This document shows positions 16,610 through 25,163 of a DNA stretch of 53,513 bases, piece after piece. Positions within the stretch are counted from its first letter, which is position 1. Every line of letters starts with the position of its first letter. The stretch covers positions 1 through 53,513 of the forward strand of contig JADIMH010000056.1 in the NCBI GenBank assembly GCA_017694885.1, given 5' to 3'. Under the pieces are notes generated by a model. It saw nothing but the letters and a program-made list of their open reading frames with translations. It was not told the origin of the DNA and searched no databases. A program made the translations under genes and the position numbers. The DNA comes from Candidatus Cryptobacteroides faecipullorum (GTDB taxonomy: Bacteria > Bacteroidota > Bacteroidia > Bacteroidales > UBA932).

Positions 16610-16628
16610 ACAGTTATCAGTTTTCAGC

Positions 16629-16636
16629 CAAAGTTA
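16629..16636 (-). promoter_or_regulatory. Promoter of the esterase-fucosidase-sulfatase operon
   Basis: CAAAGTTA on plus is TAACTTTG on minus, a perfect TAnnTTTG box 20 bp from the esterase ATG. It sits right behind the htpG terminator, so the operon has its own start. Confidence 0.7.
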
Positions 16637-16640
16637 TATA

Positions 16641-16680
16641 AAAAAACAATCAGCCGCTACGGTCAAATCCATAGCGGCTG
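16641..16680 (-). terminator. htpG terminator
   Basis: CAGCCGCTA (16651-16659) and TAGCGGCTG (16672-16680) form a 9-bp stem; on the minus strand a run of seven U (16641-16648) follows. Confidence 0.9.
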
Positions 16681-16740
16681 ATATTTTTAAAGACTTCCGG
16701 CTCCGGGCTGCGCCTTTCGCACGGAAAGACAGTCACCCTG

Positions 16741-18741
16741 TTATTTCAGATAGGCGTCTGCAACGACCTTTTCGCTGCGGGATATGAAATCGCTCAGATC
16801 CTTGCCTTTCAGCATGCCGTTGGCAAGCAGCGCCAGGTCAGTAATCTGCTTCAGAATCTCATTCTTGGCAGCAAACGCCTCAAGGTCAGCCTTGTGGGCC
16901 TCTGCAGCAGCAGTATTTGCATCAGTTGCAGCTTTCTTCTGCTCCTCTGTTGCGTCTTTCGGAGCCTCTTCAACGGCAGCCTGCGGTTTGACCTCAGCCT
17001 GCTTAGCTTCCATTATCCTGGCTACCAGAGGGTTCTGCATATTTACCGTGATATTGTAGGATGCAGGCATCTCTCCATAGAAGTTCATCCCGCCTCCCAG
17101 AGACGACATCTCACGGTAACGGCGCATGAACTCGGACTGTGTGATGGCTATAGGAGCGGCATTCTCGCCGAGATTGTCAGCTACTACATAGTACTGGTTC
17201 TCTTTCGGAAGCACAGACTGGAATATGGTATTCAGATCGGCCTTCTCGGCATCGTTGAGTTCAGGCCTGATCTTGTCCTCTTTCGGGATGAGGTTGTCGA
17301 CAGTGTCGGAGTCCACACGGGCAAACCTGCTGTTCTCGACCTTCATCTCAAGCATGTTCACGAAATGCGAATCCAGCTGGCAATCCATCAGAAGGACATC
17401 ATATCCCTTATTCCTGGCAGCTTCGATGAACGGGTACTGCGACTCTGTATCGGTAGCATACAGGAAGACGACCTTCTTGTCCTTGTCGGTCTGAGCACCT
17501 TCGATAGCCTTCTTATAATCATCTATGCTGAAATATTTTCCGTCAGTGTTCTTCAGCAGGCAGAACTTCATAGCCCTCTCACAGAACTTCTCGTCGCTGA
17601 GCATACCGTACTCGATAAAGAGTTTCAGGTTGTCCCATTTCTTTTCGAGGGCCTCGCGCTCGTTCTTGAATATCTCCTCCAGACGGTCCGCAACCTTACG
17701 GGTGATATAGCCCGATATCTTCTTCACGTTCGCATCGCTCTGGAGATAGCTCCTCGACACGTTCAGAGGAATATCCGGAGAGTCTATCACGCCATGCAGC
17801 AGGGTAAGGAAGTCAGGAACGATATTGTCCACTGAATCCGTCACGAACATCTGGTTGCAGTAAAGCTGTATCTTGTTTCTGGTAATCTCCATCCTGTCCT
17901 TTATCTTAGGGAAATAAAGGATACCTGTCAGATGGAACGGATAGTCCACGTTCAGATGGATATAGAACAGAGGTTCCTCCTGCATCGGATACAGGGCCCT
18001 GTAGAACTCCATATAATCCTCCGGCTTAAGATCGGTAGGCTTCTTTGCCCAGAGAGGTTCTGTCTTGTTGATTACATTGTCCTTGTCGGTATCGACATAC
18101 TTGCCGTCTTTCCATTCCTGCTCTTTTCCGAAGATGACAGGTACAGGCATGAACTTGCAGTATTTGTCCAGAAGGGTCTGGATGCGTCCTTTGGTAGCGA
18201 ACTCTGCATCCTCGTCATCGATATAAAGGGTGATTTCAGTACCCCTGCCGGCCTTGTCGCTGTCGGTCATCTCATATTCAGGGCTGCCGTCACATGACCA
18301 CCTGACCGCCTTTGCGCCCTCTTTCCATGACAGGGTATCGATGGTGACCTTCTTTGACACCATGAATGCAGAATAGAATCCCAGGCCGAAGTGTCCTATG
18401 ATATTGCCTATCTGATCCTTGTACTTCTCAAGGAACTCTCCTGCACTTGAAAATGCTATCTGGTTGATATACTGGTCGACTTCCTCTGCGGTCATACCCA
18501 GACCGTTATCGATCACTTTCAATGTCTTGGCATCCTCGTCCAGGACAATCCTGACATTCAGCTCCCCGAGCTCTCCCTTGAACTCGCCTGACGCCGCCAG
18601 GGCTTTCATCTTCTGGTCGGCATCGACCGCATTGGCCACCAGTTCCCTCAGGAAAATCTCATGGTCCGAATAGAGGAATTTCTTGATCACCGGGAATATG
18701 TTCTCGGTAGTAACACCGATTTTACCTTTTGTCTCGCTCAT
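16741..18741 (-). CDS. htpG: Chaperone HtpG (Hsp90)
   Basis: A 666-residue bacterial Hsp90, an ATP-dependent homodimeric cytoplasmic chaperone. The start is taken at MSETKGKIGV (ATG 18741); an in-frame ATG 18 bp upstream adds no family sequence. ATP-site motifs are present: RELVANAVDA replaces the usual RELISNASDA, then DNGLGM, then GHFGLGFYSAFMV. Middle and C-terminal domains are complete, with a charged Ala/Glu/Lys-rich insertion near residues 575-620 typical of Bacteroidales HtpG. Monocistronic, with a strong terminator. Confidence 0.97.
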   Translation of the reverse strand: MSETKGKIGVTTENIFPVIKKFLYSDHEIFLRELVANAVDADQKMKALAASGEFKGELGELNVRIVLDEDAKTLKVIDNGLGMTAEEVDQYINQIAFSSAGEFLEKYKDQIGNIIGHFGLGFYSAFMVSKKVTIDTLSWKEGAKAVRWSCDGSPEYEMTDSDKAGRGTEITLYIDDEDAEFATKGRIQTLLDKYCKFMPVPVIFGKEQEWKDGKYVDTDKDNVINKTEPLWAKKPTDLKPEDYMEFYRALYPMQEEPLFYIHLNVDYPFHLTGILYFPKIKDRMEITRNKIQLYCNQMFVTDSVDNIVPDFLTLLHGVIDSPDIPLNVSRSYLQSDANVKKISGYITRKVADRLEEIFKNEREALEKKWDNLKLFIEYGMLSDEKFCERAMKFCLLKNTDGKYFSIDDYKKAIEGAQTDKDKKVVFLYATDTESQYPFIEAARNKGYDVLLMDCQLDSHFVNMLEMKVENSRFARVDSDTVDNLIPKEDKIRPELNDAEKADLNTIFQSVLPKENQYYVVADNLGENAAPIAITQSEFMRRYREMSSLGGGMNFYGEMPASYNITVNMQNPLVARIMEAKQAEVKPQAAVEEAPKDATEEQKKAATDANTAAAEAHKADLEAFAAKNEILKQITDLALLANGMLKGKDLSDFISRSEKVVADAYLK

Positions 18742-18865
18742 AATTATTATTGTTTTCAATTATTATCCGACTATCCTTCGGCAAGCGCCCTGTCTTCCGC
18801 CCGGGATGACATTTCCGCACAATAGCCTCCGGAAACACCGGCTCGATCAGTCAAAATATGTTCCA

Positions 18866-18895
18866 ACAAAAAAGGACTGACATTCTGTCAGTCCT
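18866..18895 (-). terminator. Terminator of the barrel/lipoprotein array
   Basis: AGGACTGAC (18873-18881) and GTCAGTCCT (18887-18895), a perfect 9-bp stem with 5-nt loop; on the minus strand a U-run (18866-18872) follows. It ends the transcript of the six-gene array. Confidence 0.9.
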
Positions 18896-18921
18896 GCTAA
18901 CCGGTCCCGGCACGGTACCGT

Positions 18922-19722
18922 CTATTCTTCAAGCAGAAACGGTTCTCTGCTGACATCATAGACCACGCCATGGTTTCCGTCCTTTTCCCAACATGTAATC
19001 ATGCACCAGTCCTTCTCCTGTCCGTCCTTGAGGATATTGATGACAAACGTCCCTACAGCCCTGCCCGTGCCGGACAGATATTCATCTTCAGGATACTCAT
19101 AAATATAGGTGCATGGTCCGTCCTGACTGGAGAATTCAGACACATAACCATCGCCGCCCGTCTCTTTTCCCGATACTTCAAACATTCCGCTGTAACCGTT
19201 GCCGGACTTTGTCATGCCGGTGAACTCAAGCTGCATTTCAACACACAGTTCATAAATGTCGGCCGTGACACTCCAGCTATCCTCTCCATTGCATCTGAAC
19301 GTGGCAAACATAACGGCACCGGAATAATAATTCAGGCCGCCTATGTCGGTAAAGCCTTCAGCCGACCATTCGGCTCCCGTTTCCCTGATTGATTTTCCCC
19401 GGGTATGAATCTCTGTCATGCCATTGTAAAAATCCAGATAGCCGTCAGTCCCGGATGAATATATGAATGTGCTTTCCTCTTCACCCGGAAAAATCCTGCC
19501 GTGCAGCCAAGACTTTTCCTGCTCCTCCGGTGAAAGTGACAGATACTCATCGACATCAATCATGCGCACCAAGGATTCCGCACATGGAAGGATGTAAGTA
19601 TCCAGCACCGTACTTCCATAATTTACAAGTGTTTTGTCCGATACTACGAAACCGTTTCCCTCTTCCACCTTACATGAAATCACGGAAAACAGAAGGATAA
19701 CATACAGCAAATATTTTTTCAT
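18922..19722 (-). CDS. Lipoprotein of barrel/lipoprotein pair 1
   Basis: An uncharacterised lipoprotein of 266 residues, starting MKKYLLYVIL with lipobox Cys17 (FSVISC). It is a paralogue of the gene at 20468: both have a SLSPEEQ helix about 50 residues after the Cys, a ETGAxW-E-F segment, a SGxET-DGY-S-FS motif and a C-terminal DWCMITC strand. The predicted fold is mostly beta. It lies 25 bp behind the beta-barrel gene at 19748 and is the last gene of the array, before a strong terminator. It is probably anchored to the outer membrane as a partner of the barrel; I know no function. Confidence 0.75.
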   Translation of the reverse strand: MKKYLLYVILLFSVISCKVEEGNGFVVSDKTLVNYGSTVLDTYILPCAESLVRMIDVDEYLSLSPEEQEKSWLHGRIFPGEEESTFIYSSGTDGYLDFYNGMTEIHTRGKSIRETGAEWSAEGFTDIGGLNYYSGAVMFATFRCNGEDSWSVTADIYELCVEMQLEFTGMTKSGNGYSGMFEVSGKETGGDGYVSEFSSQDGPCTYIYEYPEDEYLSGTGRAVGTFVINILKDGQEKDWCMITCWEKDGNHGVVYDVSREPFLLEE

Positions 19723-19747
19723 AACCATAAAACAATCAAGCCAATAA

Positions 19748-20380
19748 TCAGAACCTGCAACCTATCCCCGCCATACACCCTACATAAAGGGAGCCTGCGC
19801 CCACTTCAAAAAAACCGAAAACCTTCTTCCCGACCGTAACGCCTACGGGCACCAGCTGCAGGCATATTGCGGTTGAATACGTGTTCTGGAAAGTAGCGTA
19901 TGAAACACCGGCACCGACAGACGAATAGAGCTTCACATATTCCCTGTTCAGATAGGAGAATCTTGCCTGCGGCATGAATGTCAGTACCACACCGCGGTCA
20001 GTCCCGGTCTTCAGTCCTGTATCGGCACTATACTTCTTGCTGTAAATGCCGTTGGCATTGAGCCCCAGGGAAAGGGAGAACCATTTCCTGAAATGAAAGG
20101 CGAATTCAGCGGAAAAAGTTCCGGTCATGTAGGTATCACCGTTATAGTCGGCATACATTGAAGCCAATGGCGGGGAAAGGAAATACATCTTGTCCGCAGA
20201 TCCGTACAATGATGCATCAGACAGCGGGTATCCGCCCCACCCGGCCCTCACCTCATATTTGAACGGAAGAGGCTCTCCGTTTTTATCCTTTGCATAAACA
20301 GATGATGCACACAGCAATGACAGCACCGACACAGAAACCGCCGCTTTTACGGCATGCCGCAGAATCATGTTCCTACTCAT
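19748..20380 (-). CDS. Outer-membrane beta-barrel of pair 1
   Basis: A 210-residue protein with a signal peptide (cut near ASSVYA, residue 30) and the alternating pattern of a small outer-membrane barrel, ending in aromatic F as barrels do (GCRF). Nearly all of it aligns with the protein at 21236: shared segments include PFKYEVRAGWGGYP, EFAFHFRKWFSLSLGL, NGIYSKKYSADTGLKTGTD and SYLNREYVKLYSS. The start may be the ATG at 20380 or that at 20368. It precedes its lipoprotein by 25 bp and follows pair 2 after an 87-bp gap containing a hairpin. Role unknown. Confidence 0.75.
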   Translation of the reverse strand: MSRNMILRHAVKAAVSVSVLSLLCASSVYAKDKNGEPLPFKYEVRAGWGGYPLSDASLYGSADKMYFLSPPLASMYADYNGDTYMTGTFSAEFAFHFRKWFSLSLGLNANGIYSKKYSADTGLKTGTDRGVVLTFMPQARFSYLNREYVKLYSSVGAGVSYATFQNTYSTAICLQLVPVGVTVGKKVFGFFEVGAGSLYVGCMAGIGCRF

Positions 20381-20399
20381 AATATCGACTAAAACAAAA

Positions 20400-20462
20400 C
20401 GCCCATAAGATGCCGGCGGCAGAGAAAATGTTGCACTATACGCTGAAGATCATCTTCGGGCG
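20400..20462. promoter_or_regulatory. Hairpin between pairs 2 and 1 of the array
   Basis: CGCCCATAAGATG (20400-20412) pairs with CATCTTCGGGCG (20451-20462) apart from one bulge. No U-tract. It may stabilise or process the mRNA between the two pairs; the 87-bp gap is the largest in the array. Confidence 0.45.
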
Positions 20463-20467
20463 ATTCG

Positions 20468-21193
20468 CTAACGGCTGGTCCGGTACCACACCCGTCCCGA
20501 TTCGTCACAGGTAATCATGCACCAGTCCTTCAGCAGGTCTCCACTGTAAATGTCGATGGAAAGAGTCCCTGCGATATCAGATGAACCGGATATGATACTA
20601 TTACTATATGAAAAGGCATCTCCGGTATTTGAGAATACGGATCTATATCCGTCGGACGAGGTTTCATGGCCGGAAACAGTGAACTTGCCAGTCCTGCCGA
20701 CATCATCGGAGGTCACCGTGATTTCCATTACACACTCCGAAGAATCGGCTGTCCGCATTAAGATTTCCCATACTCCTTCCTCTTTGCATGCCACTTCTGC
20801 ATAAAGCAAAGACGACTGCAGGTAAGAACAGCCCATATCGCTGCAGAAATTCTCCACAGTCCATCCGGCACCGGTCTCCAGGAGACGCTTTCCTCCGGTA
20901 GAGATTCTGGCTTCCGAAAAACCCTGTTCTACTACAAGTGTATTCCCATCCTCATGAAACACTTTACCTGCCAAAGGAGATTCTCTCTGTTCTTCAGGAG
21001 ACAATGATATGAAATGGTCTATGTCAAGTAAACGCATCATCATATCCAGTTCTCCGCATACATATGAAAGATAAATTCCTTCTGCATATTTTTCCAGTCT
21101 GTCGGAATCAAGCTGCCTGTAGTAATATCCGTCCTCTACTTTGCAGGAAAAGACCGAAAGTGCCGCTGCCATATACAATATCATCCGTTTCAT
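20468..21193 (-). CDS. Lipoprotein of barrel/lipoprotein pair 2
   Basis: A lipoprotein of 241 residues, lipobox Cys17 (LSVFSC). It resembles the lipoprotein of pair 1: LDIDHFISLSPEEQ, LETGAGWTVENF, GRTGKFTVSGHETSSDGY and DWCMITC near the end. Predicted beta-rich, outer-membrane anchored. It follows the barrel gene at 21236 by 42 bp. Function unknown; its value is as one copy of a repeated two-gene module. Confidence 0.75.
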   Translation of the reverse strand: MKRMILYMAAALSVFSCKVEDGYYYRQLDSDRLEKYAEGIYLSYVCGELDMMMRLLDIDHFISLSPEEQRESPLAGKVFHEDGNTLVVEQGFSEARISTGGKRLLETGAGWTVENFCSDMGCSYLQSSLLYAEVACKEEGVWEILMRTADSSECVMEITVTSDDVGRTGKFTVSGHETSSDGYRSVFSNTGDAFSYSNSIISGSSDIAGTLSIDIYSGDLLKDWCMITCDESGRVWYRTSR

Positions 21194-21235
21194 ATCCTAA
21201 TAACATATCAGATAAGTCAAAAACTTACGTAAAAA

Positions 21236-21886
21236 TCAGAACCTGTAACCTACTCCTGCCATACAACCCAGATACAGGGTCCCGCTGCCGATCTCAAAGA
21301 ACCCGAAGACTTTCTTTCCTGCAGTAACTCCTATGAAAACGACCTGTCCGCCTGTAGCACCCTGCGAGACGCCCTGGAATGTACCGTACGAAAACCCTAC
21401 ACCCAATGATGAATACAGTTTTACATATTCCCGGTTCAGATAGGAAAATCTTATCTGGGGCATGAATGTAACGATCGCCCCGCGGTCCGTTCCGGTCTTC
21501 AGTCCCGTATCGGCACTGTACCTTTTGCTGTATATTCCGTTCGCACTCAAACCGAGAGAAAGTGAAAACCATTTTCTGAAGTGGAAAGCGAATTCCGTAG
21601 AAATGATCCCTGTCATGTAGACATTCCCGCTGTAGTCTGCATACAGGTCTTCCAGCGACGGGTATGGAGACATAGCCGAAATTTCCGAATCCAGGAAATC
21701 CGTCACCGGATAGCCGCCCCATCCCGCCCTTACTTCATACTTGAATGGAACCGGCTCCCTCACTTTCTTTTCCCTGCCATGCGCTGACGGCGCAGACAGA
21801 AGCAGAACAAAAACAAAAGCGGTTGCCGCAATGAAACAGGAAGGCAGTTTATCCTGCAGCATATGATTCAGTTTGACTCTCATCAT
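21236..21886 (-). CDS. Outer-membrane beta-barrel of pair 2
   Basis: A 216-residue barrel protein with a signal peptide (cut near APSAHG, residue 37) and C-terminal GYRF. It is the close paralogue of the barrel at 19748, differing mainly in the loop after GGYP (residues about 60-75) and the loop after TFQ (about 170-180), which would face outside the cell. Either of the first two Met codons could be the start. It sits 18 bp behind the lipoprotein of pair 3. The pattern of conserved strands with variable loops suggests paralogues that bind different partners. Confidence 0.75.
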   Translation of the reverse strand: MMRVKLNHMLQDKLPSCFIAATAFVFVLLLSAPSAHGREKKVREPVPFKYEVRAGWGGYPVTDFLDSEISAMSPYPSLEDLYADYSGNVYMTGIISTEFAFHFRKWFSLSLGLSANGIYSKRYSADTGLKTGTDRGAIVTFMPQIRFSYLNREYVKLYSSLGVGFSYGTFQGVSQGATGGQVVFIGVTAGKKVFGFFEIGSGTLYLGCMAGVGYRF

Positions 21887-21904
21887 GATGGTCGGACAAT
21901 AAAA

Positions 21905-22666
21905 TTAACGGAATCGGGAAAAGCCGGCAAATTGCGGGCGAGGCGAGGGATAATATTTTACCGGAGCGCCGTTCCTGCTCACGCCCGTCCGGTCCGAATC
22001 GAATATTATAAGGAAAGAATCCGTCACTTCCGGCCCCGTTATCTTCACCGACATTGTCCCGCTTTCAGGTACATACGTAAACAGGCCTTCATTACAGACC
22101 GGAAGCGACATCGGGCCGGAAGTTTCATCGTATGCCATCTCCATGACATGATCAGTCCCCGGTTCACGGTAGACCGATCTGAACGAATCCATATATACAT
22201 CGGAACCCTCGACCTTCATCAACGCCTCTGCCGTAAATGATTCAGAATCGCATCCTATGCTGATTGACCCGTCAGTCATGGCGGCTTCCATACGGAAACC
22301 GCCATCTTTCCAATACGGAATCTCATACGGGTCGAATGAAAAGGTACAGTCCGTCTCCATGTGCATGGTACCGATCATATCTACGGTTACCTTTTCATAG
22401 TACAGTTTGTCCCATAACTCTCCGAAGTACCGGTCCGCAAGCTGTTCAGAAGCCTCCCTGTCCTCCCTTATATCCTGATATTCCATAAAGAATTCCGTCA
22501 TTTCGGCACATCTGAAAAAATTGTTGACCTGCCATCCATATGATCTGGAAAACACTTCATAACCAGGATCGTCGATATTTTCGACATAATATGTATCCGT
22601 TGCCCGGCAGCCTGAAATGACCTGCACTGCAAGCAGGATTGCAAATACTGTTTTCAAATGTTCCAT
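21905..22666 (-). CDS. Lipoprotein of barrel/lipoprotein pair 3
   Basis: A lipoprotein of 253 residues with lipobox Cys20 (QVISGC). More diverged than the other two, but it keeps the order of features: lipobox, acidic N-terminal helix region, beta-rich body, and a late GTMSVKITG strand followed by DSFLIIFDSD, which sits where DWCMITC does in the others. It lies 15 bp behind its barrel gene and 18 bp ahead of the barrel of pair 2. Function unknown. Confidence 0.7.
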   Translation of the reverse strand: MEHLKTVFAILLAVQVISGCRATDTYYVENIDDPGYEVFSRSYGWQVNNFFRCAEMTEFFMEYQDIREDREASEQLADRYFGELWDKLYYEKVTVDMIGTMHMETDCTFSFDPYEIPYWKDGGFRMEAAMTDGSISIGCDSESFTAEALMKVEGSDVYMDSFRSVYREPGTDHVMEMAYDETSGPMSLPVCNEGLFTYVPESGTMSVKITGPEVTDSFLIIFDSDRTGVSRNGAPVKYYPSPRPQFAGFSRFR

Positions 22667-22681
22667 ACCGCATTACATAAA

Positions 22682-23353
22682 CTAAAACCTGTATCCCGCA
22701 CCGAGCCGTACCCCGGTAAAGACAGTCCCTATTCCGATTTCAGCAAGGGCATAGAACCTTTTACCGGCACATATTCCTAAAGGATTGAGCTGGAAAGAGG
22801 GTAAAAGCACAACGGACTGCTCGTCTCCTTTCCTGTATCTGTCGCCGCTTATACAGAATGCCACTCCGGCGCCGAACGAAGAATACATCCGCACATACCG
22901 TCTGTTAAGCCAGTGAAGTTTAAGCAGCAGCACAGGTGTCAGATAGTTCCTTGATTCCGACATCTCGAGGGTATCATGGGTAAGGTTCCACTCCGGAAAA
23001 CCTATGGCTCCGGATTTCCTGTATGTCTTTCTCCCTCCGCCTTCATACGAAAGGCCCGCCTCTAAAGCAATTATACTTGAAAAGTTGCAGGTAAAAGCAG
23101 CCGTCCAGACTCCATATGTGAATTCCTTTTCCCTGTATGCATAGTCTCTGTATATCTCAGGTATGCTCGAATGGGTTCCGCTATACAGGAAATCATATCC
23201 GAAAGCCCATCTTCCAGGCAGGAATGCACCGCTGAAAGACAATTCGTATTTTTCAAAGCCGGAATCCTGGCTGCTGTCCCGTTCCTTTGCCGCAATGTTC
23301 GGAAAACACCCGTAAGCGACAGCCAGCAAAACCGTCAGCACTGTTTTTCGCAT
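22682..23353 (-). CDS. Outer-membrane beta-barrel of pair 3
   Basis: A barrel protein of 223 residues with a signal peptide (cut near NIAA, residue 22) and the same C-terminal end (GAGYRF). It shares with the other barrels the LxNRxYVxxYSSxGAG strand pair, the PLGICAGKRFYALAEIG pattern and the terminal G-rich strand, but the N-terminal half is diverged. First gene of the array in transcription order; it starts 66 bp behind the stop of the acyl-CoA ligase gene with no terminator between, so read-through from there is possible. Confidence 0.7.
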   Translation of the reverse strand: MRKTVLTVLLAVAYGCFPNIAAKERDSSQDSGFEKYELSFSGAFLPGRWAFGYDFLYSGTHSSIPEIYRDYAYREKEFTYGVWTAAFTCNFSSIIALEAGLSYEGGGRKTYRKSGAIGFPEWNLTHDTLEMSESRNYLTPVLLLKLHWLNRRYVRMYSSFGAGVAFCISGDRYRKGDEQSVVLLPSFQLNPLGICAGKRFYALAEIGIGTVFTGVRLGAGYRF

Positions 23354-23400
23354 AATATGTCTATATAAAACCTCCGATAAGATGCGACATGGAAACTTTT

Positions 23401-23410
23401 GGTTGCAACC
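23401..23410. promoter_or_regulatory. 10-bp palindrome GGTTGCAACC
   Basis: A perfect palindrome in the 65-bp gap ahead of the barrel/lipoprotein array, 48 bp before its first start. It could be an operator; a clear -7 box was not found. Confidence 0.25.
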
Positions 23411-23418
23411 CGTATCAA

Positions 23419-25062
23419 TTATTTATACAGAAATCTCTTGATGCTCATTTTCGGGGTCTTTTCGAACGGCCGGTCAACGACTTCGACCTTCGCCAGTTTG
23501 CTGTAAGACGGCATTGACCTGTTCACGGCTGACATCAGGCTGTCGGTCACCTGCTTGAGGGAATCTTCCCCTATTCCGTCAGCGGCGAGCCTGTCTTTAT
23601 CCAGATAAACAAGGGCTACAAGCTTTGCGCCCCTGTCGACAACCACAGATTCGATAACATACGGCTGGTTGTTCACTGCGGCTTCCACTTCCTCAGGATA
23701 GATATTCTGTCCGTTTGAAGTCAGGATCATACTCTTGCTCCTGCCCCTTATGAAAATATTGCCTTGGGCGTCTATCACTCCGAGATCGCCAGTCCTGAGC
23801 CACCCGTCAGATGTAAATGCGGCTTCGGTCGCTTCCGGATTCTTATAGTACCCTGACATTATATTTGTACCACGGGCCTGAATCTCCCCCACCACGTGCT
23901 GAGGATCCTCGGAATCTATCCTGACCTCGACCCTTTCGACACATTTCCCGCAGGATTTCGGCGCGAACTTTGTCCAATGTTCATAGCCCAGCAGCGGAGC
24001 GCATTCCGTCATTCCGTATCCGACAGTATACGGCAGCCTGAACTTCCGGAACCATGCCTCCACTTCCGGATTAAGGGCTGCACCTCCCATTATTATCATA
24101 CGGACATTGCCGCCGAAAGCAGACATGATTTTTTCGCGTATCTTTTTGAAAATAATTCCGTTGACACCAGGAATCTTTGTAAGCAGCCTTACCGCCGGCT
24201 TTTTGAGCACCGGAAGGATGGAGCCTTTGAATACCTTTTCCATTACCAGAGGGACAGTCACTACCAGATAAGGTTTTACGGCGGCCATAGCCCCGAGCAG
24301 CAGGGACGGAGTCGGGGTCTTGCCCAGAAAATAAACATGCACCCCACCGCACAGAGGATAAAGGAACTCGAAAGCCATACCGTACATATGGGCAAGAGGA
24401 AGCATGGAGACCATCGTTTCGCCGAAACTGCACGGCATGAAATCCAGGCCGAACTCTATATTTGAACTTATGGATTCATACCTTATCATCACTCCCTTGG
24501 GAGTGCTGGTAGTCCCCGAAGTATAGTTGATCAGGGCGATTTCCTTATCATTGCCAGTCGGGTAAGACACATCCGACGGACCGAATCCGTGAGGATATCT
24601 TGCAGAGAACTTGTCCTCAATGGATTTCATCGAAACCTCCAGCGAAGTGTCTGTACAGTACAGAAGAGAAAAATCCTTTGTCGACAACACTCCTCTGAGC
24701 GCAGGCATCTTCCCCGGATCCAGTTTATTCCACAGATCTTCATCAGTGATCAGCAGCAGACTTTCCGAATGGTTCACCAGCGCGTTGATGCTGTCCGGAT
24801 GGAAATCCGAAAGGATCGGAACAGTAACGGCTTCATAGGTATTGGCCGCAAGGAAAGAAATGGCCCAACGGGCAGAATTCTTTGCACACAGTGCTATCTT
24901 GTCTCCCTTCTTTACCCCTGCCGCTTCAAAATGGATATGGAATTTCTCTATATGTCCGGCAAGTTCTCCGAAGGTGAATGATTCCCCTTTATAATTGCTC
25001 AATGCAGGCGCATCCCAATGCTCCCTGATCTGCTCCTGCAGGCGGGTAAAATAATGTTTCAT
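23419..25062 (-). CDS. Long-chain-fatty-acid-CoA ligase-type AMP-forming enzyme
   Basis: A 547-residue member of the ANL superfamily that activates an acid with ATP to an acyl adenylate and then a thioester. Motifs: phosphate loop YTSGTTSTPKGV, A5 motif YGMTECAP, DGWLRTGDLG and the terminal catalytic Lys region KTPKMSIKRFLYK. Length is below the 600 residues of many FadD-like ligases but matches the short Bacteroidales type. The acid used is probably a long-chain fatty acid, by similarity only. It has its own promoter and is divergent from the HAD gene. Confidence 0.85.
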   Translation of the reverse strand: MKHYFTRLQEQIREHWDAPALSNYKGESFTFGELAGHIEKFHIHFEAAGVKKGDKIALCAKNSARWAISFLAANTYEAVTVPILSDFHPDSINALVNHSESLLLITDEDLWNKLDPGKMPALRGVLSTKDFSLLYCTDTSLEVSMKSIEDKFSARYPHGFGPSDVSYPTGNDKEIALINYTSGTTSTPKGVMIRYESISSNIEFGLDFMPCSFGETMVSMLPLAHMYGMAFEFLYPLCGGVHVYFLGKTPTPSLLLGAMAAVKPYLVVTVPLVMEKVFKGSILPVLKKPAVRLLTKIPGVNGIIFKKIREKIMSAFGGNVRMIIMGGAALNPEVEAWFRKFRLPYTVGYGMTECAPLLGYEHWTKFAPKSCGKCVERVEVRIDSEDPQHVVGEIQARGTNIMSGYYKNPEATEAAFTSDGWLRTGDLGVIDAQGNIFIRGRSKSMILTSNGQNIYPEEVEAAVNNQPYVIESVVVDRGAKLVALVYLDKDRLAADGIGEDSLKQVTDSLMSAVNRSMPSYSKLAKVEVVDRPFEKTPKMSIKRFLYK

Positions 25063-25100
25063 AAAAAGCCTGTATCAGTTTTAATGTTACAAATCGTACA

Positions 25101-25108
25101 AACTTAAG
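25101..25108 (-). promoter_or_regulatory. Promoter of the acyl-CoA ligase gene
   Basis: CAAACTTA on plus is TAAGTTTG on minus, a TAnnTTTG box giving a leader of about 30 nt. Back to back with the box at 25130. Confidence 0.6.
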
Positions 25109-25129
25109 GTTTTTTTATGAAAATAGCTA

Positions 25130-25137
25130 TATTTGAG
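25130..25137 (+). promoter_or_regulatory. Promoter of the HAD phosphatase gene
   Basis: TATATTTG, a perfect -7 box, 26 bp before the ATG at 25164. Confidence 0.65.
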
Positions 25138-25163
25138 GGCTTTTGACAAAACAGGCCACATAA

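Noticed and set aside
16894..17835. A 313-codon frame antisense to htpG
   Set aside because: Complete overlap with a certain gene and no domain of its own.
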